Origin: Bacteroidales bacterium
Lineage (GTDB): Bacteria; Bacteroidota; Bacteroidia; Bacteroidales; F082
Direction of reading: 5' to 3'
Length of the DNA stretch: 45,087 bases
NCBI GenBank assembly: GCA_017530365.1
Contig: JAFXMK010000037.1
Coordinates: 1 to 45,087, forward strand
Below, in pieces: positions 24,884-32,761 of the stretch. A program made the translations under genes and the position numbers. Position 1 is the first letter of the stretch. Each line of letters starts with the position of its first letter. Under the pieces are notes generated by a model that was not told where the DNA came from, made no database searches, and saw only the letters and a list, made by a program, of their open reading frames with translations.

Positions 24884-25657
24884 ATGCTGGACCTCTTCAT
24901 TCAGATACGCATCGTTGACATCATTGACATCGTGCTGGTCGCAGCACTTCTCTACACCTTGTATAGGCTGTTGAAAGGAACCGGTGCCATCAGTATCTTC
25001 ATCGGCATCGTGGCCATCTTTCTCCTTTGGCAACTGGTCAACGCCCTTCAGATGGAACTTCTTTCCTCCATCCTAGGCGCTTTCGTCAACGTAGGCTTCA
25101 TTGCGCTGATAGTCATCTTCCAGCCTGAAATACGCCGTTTCCTGTTCACCATCGGTATCCAGACAAAGAACGGCAACAGCAAGGCTTTCAAACTGTTCCG
25201 AAAGAAAACCAAAGGTGTGGCTTTAGACACGGATTCTGTATGCAAGGCTTGCAAGGCCATGTCGAACATCAAACAAGGTGCCCTCATCGTCATTACCAGG
25301 CAAAACACCTTAAGTGACATCGTCTTGACGGGCGTCACCATCGAAGGCGACATCAGCAAACCTTTGATTGAGAATATCTTTTTCAAAAACAGTCCGCTCC
25401 ACGATGGTGCCATGATTATCACCGACAACAAGATCGTGGCTGCCCGTTGCATCTTGCCTGTCACCAACAACAGCGAGATCCCAGGCCATTATGGATTGCG
25501 CCATCGCGCTGCAGTCGGTGTCACTGAGAACAACGACTGCATTGTCCTCGTCGTCTCCGAAGAGACTGGAGGCATCAGTTTGGTAAAGAATGGCAAGATT
25601 ACGACCCTTCAGGCCGACAATATGGAAGAAGTGTTGATCACAGAGCTAAAGAATTAA
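24884..25657 (+). CDS. cdaA: Diadenylate cyclase CdaA (c-di-AMP synthase)
   Basis: Makes cyclic di-AMP from two ATP at the inner face of the membrane. The 257-residue protein has three N-terminal hydrophobic segments (about 11-80) and then the DAC domain. The two catalytic motifs are present: DGA at 174-176 (PLHDGAMIITDNKI) and RHR at 206-208 (YGLRHRAAVG). QPEIRRFLFTIG marks the start of the cytoplasmic part. folP is 3 bases upstream, so the two are co-transcribed. The common cdaA partner cdaR is not here. Confidence 0.96.
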   Translation: MLDLFIQIRIVDIIDIVLVAALLYTLYRLLKGTGAISIFIGIVAIFLLWQLVNALQMELLSSILGAFVNVGFIALIVIFQPEIRRFLFTIGIQTKNGNSKAFKLFRKKTKGVALDTDSVCKACKAMSNIKQGALIVITRQNTLSDIVLTGVTIEGDISKPLIENIFFKNSPLHDGAMIITDNKIVAARCILPVTNNSEIPGHYGLRHRAAVGVTENNDCIVLVVSEETGGISLVKNGKITTLQADNMEEVLITELKN

Positions 25658-25686
25658 CCTTTCAGCTATCACCTTTCACCTCAATA
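25658..25686 (-). repeat. Heptamer tract between convergent cdaA and the lipoprotein gene
   Basis: On the minus strand it reads AGGTGAA, AGGTGAT, AGCTGAA, AGGTTAA. It encodes the last residues (EVKGDS) and TGA stop of the minus-strand lipoprotein, and its other end directly abuts the TAA of cdaA. Confidence 0.78.
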
Positions 25687-26438
25687 AACCCCTCTCCTTC
25701 TTCCTGGAAGAAGAATGAATTGTCGTATGGATCCCAACGCAGTCTGAATCTCGGCGAAACTCCTTTGCGTTTCAATGCACTGTCAACATAACGGTTCATC
25801 ATGTAATCGTATGTGAAACCGGCATAACGCTTCCCGAGAAAAACCGCATAATCATAGAGGTCGGCTTTGGTGATAGGCGTGATGTTATAATGATATTGCG
25901 CACCCTGTGCACCACCATTTGTCACATGGGATTCGAAATCATCCATAAGGTTGTGTTCGTCAAACAAGATAGGAAGCCATTCCCCGTCGTTGATTTCAAA
26001 CCAAGAGGCAACGTTTACCGTATTCAAGGCGAATGTATAATTATACTCGTCCATGAAATCGAAAAGACGGTCAACATAATCAGTGTATAGTCCCTGAATC
26101 TCCATGTTGGACAAGATGACCAGCCAATGAGTGGAATCTACAGGCACTTGGTCAGGATCCTCCGGAATATAGACCTCTACGCCGTACGACTTCATCTCCT
26201 TAGCGTAGGCCTGATACATGATGTCGAGGAAAGCATCCTGATTCAATGAATCCAGCACATTGGAATAGGAACCATCCTCAGTGGGAACCAAAGTGACTTG
26301 GGCTGTCTCAGGGAAATAAACGGCAGCTTGTGCTTTACGCGACTGAACGACAAATTTGTTGGCCAGCCCGAACTCAGTGCCACAGCTTGAGAACAGCAAC
26401 GCAACAAACACACCGATAATGATATTTCTGATTTTCAT
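25662..26438 (-). CDS. Hypothetical lipoprotein downstream of parC
   Basis: Family not recognised. A 258-residue protein with a lipoprotein signal peptide (MKIRNIIIGVFVALLFSSCG, lipobox FSSC, Cys20). The mature part holds VYFPETAQVTLVPTEDGSY, a helical stretch (about 65-85) and HWLVILSNMEIQGLYTDYVDRL, followed by many aromatic residues. It ends in SPRFRLRWDPYDNSFFFQEEGEG. It begins 3 bases after parC, so it is probably the second gene of the parC operon; it is likely anchored in the outer or inner membrane facing the periplasm. The C-terminal residues come from a heptamer tract. Confidence 0.82.
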   Translation of the reverse strand: MKIRNIIIGVFVALLFSSCGTEFGLANKFVVQSRKAQAAVYFPETAQVTLVPTEDGSYSNVLDSLNQDAFLDIMYQAYAKEMKSYGVEVYIPEDPDQVPVDSTHWLVILSNMEIQGLYTDYVDRLFDFMDEYNYTFALNTVNVASWFEINDGEWLPILFDEHNLMDDFESHVTNGGAQGAQYHYNITPITKADLYDYAVFLGKRYAGFTYDYMMNRYVDSALKRKGVSPRFRLRWDPYDNSFFFQEEGEGFIEVKGDS

Positions 26439-26441
26439 AGT

Positions 26442-29114
26442 CTAAAACAATTCCATTTGAATTCCAGGACTGCCATTCCCAGCTGTTTCGTTTTCCTTGG
26501 TCTCGGTTTGTTCCTCCGTCGGGTTATCATCCGCAACCTTTTCAGTGTCTTCATCTTCTGTATTCTCTGGACTTTCTGGGGCCTCAGGTACTTCAGGCTC
26601 GAACGGTTCAAGCCACTGGAAGCTCTCAATCTCTCTATTGGAGAGGCGCTTGCCTTTGGCTTTAAAGCTCTTGATGCCGATAAACTCTTCGACATTGACT
26701 TCATCGTCAGGGAAGCTGTTACCGGCATCGCTGACTTGATAGCTCAATAAGAGACGCGGCATGACGTCCGTACAGAATGAAAGATATTTGGCAGCCTCAT
26801 GTTCTCCTATGAACGAGAAGCGGGTGTTGAGCTTAATCTCTTTTTCGATGCAGAAACGTTTCAGATACATTTTCTGCGTCTCACCCTCAATATAAACTAC
26901 CGAGAAGATCTCGTCTGGATCGAATTTACGGATTTCCACCATGTCGTCGTCGAAGTGCGTAGAGAGGTCGTAACCCGACACTTTGAACTCGCCATTGGAG
27001 AAGAGTTGCAGGATGCGGTCATCACCTTCAAAGGCGCCCAGATATTGGCCACGCTTGTCGGCATTGAGCCGCCGCACTGTATCGTCATACCAAAGATCGC
27101 GTGCCGTCAAGGTCGAAACGCCGTCGTCATGCTTGAAGACCACCTTGATGGCATATTTCGTCAAAAGGTTGCCCCGAGCGGCACGGCCCTTCACGGCAAG
27201 CTGGGCAAAATCGTAATCAAAAGTCGATTTCTTGATCTTTGGAGCTGGCCGCAGCTGCACCTTAATGACTTCAGCCTCGCCGTTCGGATTGGCAGTGAAA
27301 TAGACCACCCTCGAATCCGGTTTGCCTTGAGTTAAGTCATATTCCTTGTCGCGGGTAACGCCCGTCACCGCAAAACGCTTGACATAGAAGGCATTCCCTG
27401 GTTTACCGTCACGATACACGGCATTGTAAGTTGTACGATCGTCGTTCTTATGGAAGACCGCTGCATGGATCACGTTGGCACCGACAAAAAGCTTGGACTG
27501 CAGCTTGGTTACCATGTAGGTGCCATTCTCGTGGAACACGATAATATCATCGATATCTGAGCAATCTGAGATAAAGGAATAAGCCTCCTTGTTTTTCTCA
27601 CGCTTCAAGCCTTCTGCCGTACACACAAAACCTTCCGAGGCGTTCAGATACAGCTTCTCGTTGTTGGCAGCCACAGCCACAGCCGAGATGTTGTCGAAGT
27701 TACGGATCTCTGTCTTGCGGTTCCTGCCCTCGCCATATTTTTCCTTGATGTGAGTGTAATAGTTGATGGTGTAGTCAACGATATGATCGAGGTTGTAACG
27801 TGCCTCCTCCATCTTGGCCTCGATGTCGGCGAGCTGTTCATCCGCTTTCTTGAGGTCGAACTTGGAAATCTTACGCACCGGCTTGTCGCATAGCTTCAGC
27901 ACGTCATCGCGGGTAATCTCGCGTTTCAGCTTCTTGCGGTATGGATCGAAACGACGTTCAATACCCGTCACTTGATCTTCCCATGTATCATAATCCTTCT
28001 TCTCCAACTCTTTATAAATGCCTTTCTCGAAGAAGATTTTTTCAAGGGAGATCCAATGCCAATCCGACTCCAGCTCATCCAACAGGATGCGGAGCTCCCA
28101 GCTGAGGAGTTCCATGGTCCGATCGGTGCAACGTTTCAGGATCTCGCTGACACCCATGAACGCCGGCCTGTCGTTGATGATGACGCAAGCGTTGGGAGAA
28201 ATACTCACCTCGCACTGGGTAAAGGCATACAAGGCATCGATGGTCTGATCGGGAGAGACGCCAGGATTGAGATAGATGACGATTTCGCAGTTTTCCGCCG
28301 TATTATCATCGATCTTCTTAATCTTGATCTTGCCTTTGTCGTTCTCCTTGACGATGCTCTCAATGACGCTGCCAGTTGTCGTTCCGTATGGAATCTCGGT
28401 GATCACCAAAGTCTTCTTGTCGGGCTGACTGATACGAGCACGCACCCTGATACGGCCACCACGAAGGCCGTCATTGTAATTGCTGACGTCCATCAAGCCT
28501 CCTGTTGGAAAATCCGGATACAGAACGAAAGGTTCATCGCGAAGATAAGCGATAGAGGCGTCTATCAACTCGTTGAAGTTATGAGGAAGGAACTTGGAAG
28601 CCAGGCCCACAGCGATACCTTCCGTACCTTGGGCCAACAGCAACGGGAACTTTACCGGCAGGGACACCGGCTCTTGGTTGCGACCATCGTACGACGGACT
28701 CCAGTCGGTTGTCTTCTTGTTGAAAACAACTTCCTTGGCAAATTTCGACAACCTAGCCTCGATATAACGAGGTGCTGCAGCATCGTCACCAGTAAGGACG
28801 TTTCCAAAGTTACCTTGTGTGTCGATTAGCAGGTCTTTTTGGGCCATCTGCACCAAGGCATCGCCGATAGAGGCGTCGCCATGAGGATGGTACTTCATGG
28901 TGTTACCCACGATGTTGGCAACCTTGTTGAAACGGCCGTCATCCAGCTCATTCATGGAATGAAGAATACGACGCTGTACGGGTTTCAAACCATCTTCAAT
29001 GGCGGGCACAGCGCGTTCCAAGATCACATAAGAGGCATAGTCAAGAAACCAATTCTCGAACATCCCCTTGATAGGAATCACATGGAAAGACTCGTCTTTT
29101 TCTTCAATATCCAT
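26442..29114 (-). CDS. parC: DNA topoisomerase IV subunit A
   Basis: The 890-residue DNA-cleaving subunit of a type IIA topoisomerase. The winged-helix part holds DGLKPVQRRIL, KYHPHGDASIGDA and the catalytic Tyr117 in AAAPRYIEARL. A long coiled-coil/tower region follows, and then a C-terminal beta-pinwheel (about 530-800). The sequence RAVPAIEDGLKPVQRRILHSM fits the Bacteroidota ParC type better than GyrA. The last ~60 residues are acidic and low-complexity (PEVPEAPESPENTEDEDTE), a tail outside the catalytic core. parE is not in the window. The downstream lipoprotein shares the transcript. Confidence 0.93.
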   Translation of the reverse strand: MDIEEKDESFHVIPIKGMFENWFLDYASYVILERAVPAIEDGLKPVQRRILHSMNELDDGRFNKVANIVGNTMKYHPHGDASIGDALVQMAQKDLLIDTQGNFGNVLTGDDAAAPRYIEARLSKFAKEVVFNKKTTDWSPSYDGRNQEPVSLPVKFPLLLAQGTEGIAVGLASKFLPHNFNELIDASIAYLRDEPFVLYPDFPTGGLMDVSNYNDGLRGGRIRVRARISQPDKKTLVITEIPYGTTTGSVIESIVKENDKGKIKIKKIDDNTAENCEIVIYLNPGVSPDQTIDALYAFTQCEVSISPNACVIINDRPAFMGVSEILKRCTDRTMELLSWELRILLDELESDWHWISLEKIFFEKGIYKELEKKDYDTWEDQVTGIERRFDPYRKKLKREITRDDVLKLCDKPVRKISKFDLKKADEQLADIEAKMEEARYNLDHIVDYTINYYTHIKEKYGEGRNRKTEIRNFDNISAVAVAANNEKLYLNASEGFVCTAEGLKREKNKEAYSFISDCSDIDDIIVFHENGTYMVTKLQSKLFVGANVIHAAVFHKNDDRTTYNAVYRDGKPGNAFYVKRFAVTGVTRDKEYDLTQGKPDSRVVYFTANPNGEAEVIKVQLRPAPKIKKSTFDYDFAQLAVKGRAARGNLLTKYAIKVVFKHDDGVSTLTARDLWYDDTVRRLNADKRGQYLGAFEGDDRILQLFSNGEFKVSGYDLSTHFDDDMVEIRKFDPDEIFSVVYIEGETQKMYLKRFCIEKEIKLNTRFSFIGEHEAAKYLSFCTDVMPRLLLSYQVSDAGNSFPDDEVNVEEFIGIKSFKAKGKRLSNREIESFQWLEPFEPEVPEAPESPENTEDEDTEKVADDNPTEEQTETKENETAGNGSPGIQMELF

Positions 29115-29134
29115 ACGTCAGCCTTAAGAAAAGG

Positions 29135-29142
29135 CAAAGATA
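29135..29142 (-). promoter_or_regulatory. -7 promoter box (TATCTTTG) for parC
   Basis: The minus strand reads TATCTTTGCC, 20 bases before the parC ATG. A TTTG at 29162-29165 (minus) with 19 bases between would be a fitting -33 element. Confidence 0.75.
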
Positions 29143-29183
29143 CAAAGAATCTCAATTCAATCAAAATAAAAAAAGCCGAAAAT

Positions 29184-31166
29184 TCACTTCCAGAAACGAA
29201 GCACAGCAACCTCTCCTGCCAATGCCAGCAAGGCTAGCAGCACGAACCATTTCCAGATTGACGACTGACGTGCCATGGCCTGCATCAGGTCGTTCCCGGA
29301 AAAGTCATCGACATCAAGCACAGCCATCAAACCAATGCCTGCTTCTTTAAAGGTATTAGAGATCTCCTCTTCCCCAACGAAGGCCATATCCGACTCCAGT
29401 CTGCTGTCATTCCATGCCATGACGTGATAAATGGAGTCCCCCAACAACAATTCATAGAAACCGGCTTCCGGCAACGCATCTTGGTAAAACAAGACGACGC
29501 GGTTGTTTCTGACCTCCTGAGCAGGCATCATCTCGAAACCATCGTCTTCGTTTTTGATGGTCAAATGCTCTAGCCCCTCTAGCGGCAGATCGCCAAACAG
29601 CATGGTTTTATCCTCGCCAAGGGTATAAGAAAGACGCCCAACGCCACCTCCCAGCAACGCCATCTTCAATAGCATCGGAACAAAAAGTGAATTATCGGAC
29701 AGCGTACTCCATCGTTCATCAAGCGTCGTGGCGAACTCAAACACCTGCCCCCTGCCTTCCGATTTCGTGGTTAACATGGGGTCGCCGTTGTCAAGATGCA
29801 TCAGCACCGTAGTATTGGCTGCAGGCTTCAAGCGCACATGCTGTTTCACCTGTGGCAAATCGGCATGCTGCGGCAGGTCAACAATCATGTCATTGAAGAA
29901 CTCATGACTAACAGCCAAATCGTTCACCGACATGGTGTTGGTATCCACCACTTTGCCATTGTCGCAGAAGAACACTACGCTAGCGCCATTGGCCGCATCC
30001 TCCATCAAGGATCTGCGCAAGGCATCATTGATCGACGAAGTCTCACTCACCACGATGAGCTGTGCTTGAGATAGGACACCGAGATCAAAACGGTTAGGGT
30101 CCATCAAGACATATTCGTACTGCGGATCGTCAGTGAAAACCAAGGCAACGCTTGATGGATTGCTTGCTTTGTTGAGCTCAACAACTTTCAATACAGGCCT
30201 TGTGGAAATGACGAACCTATAAACGTCATCGAACGTGATGGGATAATCCATCAATGATACACTGCCTCTGACATCTCCAGCATCTTGCAACATAAATTGC
30301 ATCACCAGTTCGGCAGATCTCCCACCTTCCACGTCAACGGTAGCAGAAGCCGCATTTTTCCCATCCAAGCTCAAATTGACCGGCAGACCTTTCATTTCCT
30401 TTTCGCCATGATTGGCAACCATCACATGGACTTCATTGGTCAGCCCCACCTGCATCACGGGAGAGCCAAGCCATACCGAATCGATGGAGACATTGGACTG
30501 GACTTCTGCTTGCATCGGGACGGCAACGACACGCAATCCGCTATCCGGCTGGACACCTGCAAGGTCGAACTGGTTCTTCTGAAAATCGGAATACATGAAC
30601 AAAGTGGCCTTTTCAAAACCATGAAGCTTCTTTAGCATTTGAAAACGATCTACCAAAGCGTTCATCTTTAATGGTTGTCCGTCAAGTTTCATTCGATCCA
30701 GTTGATCCAGCATCTCATCTCGGTTCATCGGATACTCATTCTGCACCTCAAAGCTATTGGTCATCAGCACATAGCGTGTGGATGGAGAGAATTTATCCAA
30801 AAGGCTCTTTGCCGACTCGCGCGCATCTTCCAACAACGTGGTTTTCGACGACTGCGCCTTCATGCTCATGGAGTTGTCAAGATAGATTCCTACCAAATCC
30901 TCATCAGCGTTGATGCTAGTTGCCATATCAGGTTTGTAAGGAAAAGCGAAAGCCAGCACCAAAGCGGCGATAAACAAACAACGCAAAGCCAAGACAACAA
31001 GATATTTCAGCTTTTTCGTCTTGGCATTCTCCTGCTGAATGGTCTTGAGCACAGTAGTATTGCTGAAATACACCGTCTTGTGTCTTCTGAAATTGAAGAG
31101 GTGAACGGCGATAGGAATCAGCAACGCTGTCAAAGCCCAAAGTATCGATGGATATAGGAAGGTCAA
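29184..31166 (-). CDS. BatA-like double-transmembrane vWA protein
   Basis: A 660-residue membrane protein. The N-terminus (FLYPSILWALTALLIPIAVHLFNFRRHK, in part) and the second helix (about 55-76) are the BatA-type double-transmembrane domain. The von Willebrand factor A fold follows, with the metal site DNSMSM at residues 97-102 intact. A long periplasmic part and a last membrane helix (about 640-656) complete it. The family is widespread in Bacteroidota and takes part in envelope processes that are poorly defined. The start is TTG (31164-31166) inside a heptamer tract; no ATG fits before the first helix. Last gene of an envelope operon that begins at 35395. Confidence 0.88.
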   Translation of the reverse strand: MTFLYPSILWALTALLIPIAVHLFNFRRHKTVYFSNTTVLKTIQQENAKTKKLKYLVVLALRCLFIAALVLAFAFPYKPDMATSINADEDLVGIYLDNSMSMKAQSSKTTLLEDARESAKSLLDKFSPSTRYVLMTNSFEVQNEYPMNRDEMLDQLDRMKLDGQPLKMNALVDRFQMLKKLHGFEKATLFMYSDFQKNQFDLAGVQPDSGLRVVAVPMQAEVQSNVSIDSVWLGSPVMQVGLTNEVHVMVANHGEKEMKGLPVNLSLDGKNAASATVDVEGGRSAELVMQFMLQDAGDVRGSVSLMDYPITFDDVYRFVISTRPVLKVVELNKASNPSSVALVFTDDPQYEYVLMDPNRFDLGVLSQAQLIVVSETSSINDALRRSLMEDAANGASVVFFCDNGKVVDTNTMSVNDLAVSHEFFNDMIVDLPQHADLPQVKQHVRLKPAANTTVLMHLDNGDPMLTTKSEGRGQVFEFATTLDERWSTLSDNSLFVPMLLKMALLGGGVGRLSYTLGEDKTMLFGDLPLEGLEHLTIKNEDDGFEMMPAQEVRNNRVVLFYQDALPEAGFYELLLGDSIYHVMAWNDSRLESDMAFVGEEEISNTFKEAGIGLMAVLDVDDFSGNDLMQAMARQSSIWKWFVLLALLALAGEVAVLRFWK

Positions 31167-31199
31167 TTTAAAACTTATTATTTAGAATTAGAAACTAAA
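31164..31199 (-). repeat. Heptamer tract forming the barrel-BatA junction
   Basis: On the minus strand it reads TTCTAAT, TCTAAAT, AATAAGT, TTTAAAT, TG. It contains the TAA stop of the PorT-like gene and the TTG start of the BatA-like gene. The 10-mer TTTAGAATTA (+ strand, 31181-31190) recurs twice in the tract before the NUDIX gene. Confidence 0.7.
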
Positions 31200-32027
31200 A
31201 CGTTGTCCTTTTCGGCTAATGGGATATACATCTCTGGACCAATTGGAACAGGCATCGCCTGGCGGGAACTTCAAAGGAAGCACGACACTCAAACGAAGCT
31301 CCCAGCCCCTATTATAGCGCTTCCCTTTAACATTATATGCATTTACATTGGCTGCCGTTGCCATGTCGTTATGCTCCATCGGAGAGTAGGTGTCAAGAAA
31401 TCCATGATGATAACCAGCTTCCAGCTTAAATGCCAGATAAAAGGTTGAAAGATCAATATTAAAGCGTATCCCAGCACCAGCCGTGATGCTGGCATCATAC
31501 AACGCCATGTTACTTGAATCAATGGCAACGGTGTGGCTAAAGCTCTGAGGTTTGTCAAGCGAATATTGGGTGATTTCACCCACGGGAAGCGTCAGCCCGA
31601 AACCTGGAGAAGCGAAGACATAAGGCTGTATGGTCTTGCTGAGAGGAATGACCATTGACATCGGCACTTGCAATTCTAAATAATAAGGCTTTGCCTGATA
31701 GCGCACTTGACTGTTATTCCAAATTATGCTTTGAAACAATCTCGCATCGCCACGGCCAGCCAAAACCACCTCGGGGGCAATATAAAAATAGTCTCCCAAG
31801 GGAATCTCGACAGTTAGGCCAGCCAACGGCCTGATCCTGTAGAACAAACTGTCATAATCAAGTCCTTGCTTATCTTGATCCCCGAAATAGGAGAAGCTTG
31901 CCAGATTGGTTCCACCAATGACACCGATACCGATAGCTTTGGGGCCAACAGTCGGTGCAGAACGGCGTTGTGCGTACGACGAACAGCAACAGGAGAAAAG
32001 CACTATGTATAACAATAGCTTTTTCAT
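31188..32027 (-). CDS. PorT-like outer-membrane beta-barrel protein
   Basis: A 279-residue exported protein. Signal peptide about 1-19, ending SSYAQ. The mature part has the pattern of the PorT/outer-membrane beta-barrel family: GIGVIGGTNLASFSYFGD, then RIRPLAGLTVEIPLGDYFYIAPEVV, YYLELQVPMSMVIPLS and a closing GWELRLSVVLPLKFP. The C-terminal 24 residues are basic and less barrel-like. It lies 8 bases after the lipoprotein gene and 21 bases before the BatA-like gene in the same operon. Transport or assembly role is unknown. Confidence 0.85.
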   Translation of the reverse strand: MKKLLLYIVLFSCCCSSYAQRRSAPTVGPKAIGIGVIGGTNLASFSYFGDQDKQGLDYDSLFYRIRPLAGLTVEIPLGDYFYIAPEVVLAGRGDARLFQSIIWNNSQVRYQAKPYYLELQVPMSMVIPLSKTIQPYVFASPGFGLTLPVGEITQYSLDKPQSFSHTVAIDSSNMALYDASITAGAGIRFNIDLSTFYLAFKLEAGYHHGFLDTYSPMEHNDMATAANVNAYNVKGKRYNRGWELRLSVVLPLKFPPGDACSNWSRDVYPISRKGQRFSF

Positions 32028-32035
32028 AGCCTTCT

Positions 32036-32749
32036 TTAGTTGTTAAACCATTTTCGCCGAAGCACTGTTCCCTTATAAATAAAGATACGATCTTTCATCG
32101 CTTCGATAAAGGTGTTGGGAACTCCACTCACTGCGATATTGTTGGAATTCACCTTCATATTCAGATTAATGTAGGCGACACGCACATTATTAATGGCGGC
32201 ACCATTTTGGACCAACTCTCCAGTGATCACATAACCGCGGGTCATGTCAAAATCAACCCCAGGAATATCATCAATGTGCTCATGAGTCAACTCAAAGTAA
32301 GCGGTAAATTTATTTCCCGACCCCATGAGATAAGCGACATCGGTATGCTCCAACATGCCGTTTTCCTCATAATCGCAAGGCGTCACCCTATTGTGTTGCC
32401 CATTCTGATAACAGCCATTGGCACTACCATCACCTCCAAAACGGAACCGAATAGAATCACCATCCAGAATAGGGTATTCATTATACCAAAGCAATTCCTT
32501 GGGACGCAACACAAACTCTCCCTGCACATCTGGTGGCATGTTGCCATGAGGCAAAACCGCCGGTTTCATCTGCATCACACTAGTATCTCCCAACACTTTC
32601 AACAAAGTATCCGGTATCACTTCTTCGATGCTTTTGACATAGGATTCCGTACCCATCAGGACAATCGTTCCCTCCTTAGGGTCATCCTTCAAGCAGCTGC
32701 TCATCAGCAAAGCAGCCAATGTCAATAAAACCAGCCCTTTGTTCTTCAT
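32036..32749 (-). CDS. Hypothetical lipoprotein in the envelope operon
   Basis: Not recognised. A 237-residue protein with a lipoprotein signal (MKNKGLVLLTLAALLMSSCLKDDP, in part; lipobox MSSC, Cys19). The mature part is beta-rich with two Cys (GDGSANGCYQNGQHN, RVTPCDYEENG) that could form a disulfide. It contains GMLEHTDVAYLMGSGNKFTAYFE and YVITGELVQNGAAINNVRVAYINLN. It is flanked by the IgGFc-binding T9SS protein (12 bases upstream) and the PorT-like barrel (8 bases downstream); the context suggests an outer-membrane-linked partner of those proteins. Confidence 0.82.
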   Translation of the reverse strand: MKNKGLVLLTLAALLMSSCLKDDPKEGTIVLMGTESYVKSIEEVIPDTLLKVLGDTSVMQMKPAVLPHGNMPPDVQGEFVLRPKELLWYNEYPILDGDSIRFRFGGDGSANGCYQNGQHNRVTPCDYEENGMLEHTDVAYLMGSGNKFTAYFELTHEHIDDIPGVDFDMTRGYVITGELVQNGAAINNVRVAYINLNMKVNSNNIAVSGVPNTFIEAMKDRIFIYKGTVLRRKWFNN

Positions 32750-32761
32750 CGTTTTATCAGT

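Noticed and set aside
27972-28829. Plus-strand open frame of 285 codons inside parC
   Set aside because: Antisense to a certain topoisomerase gene.
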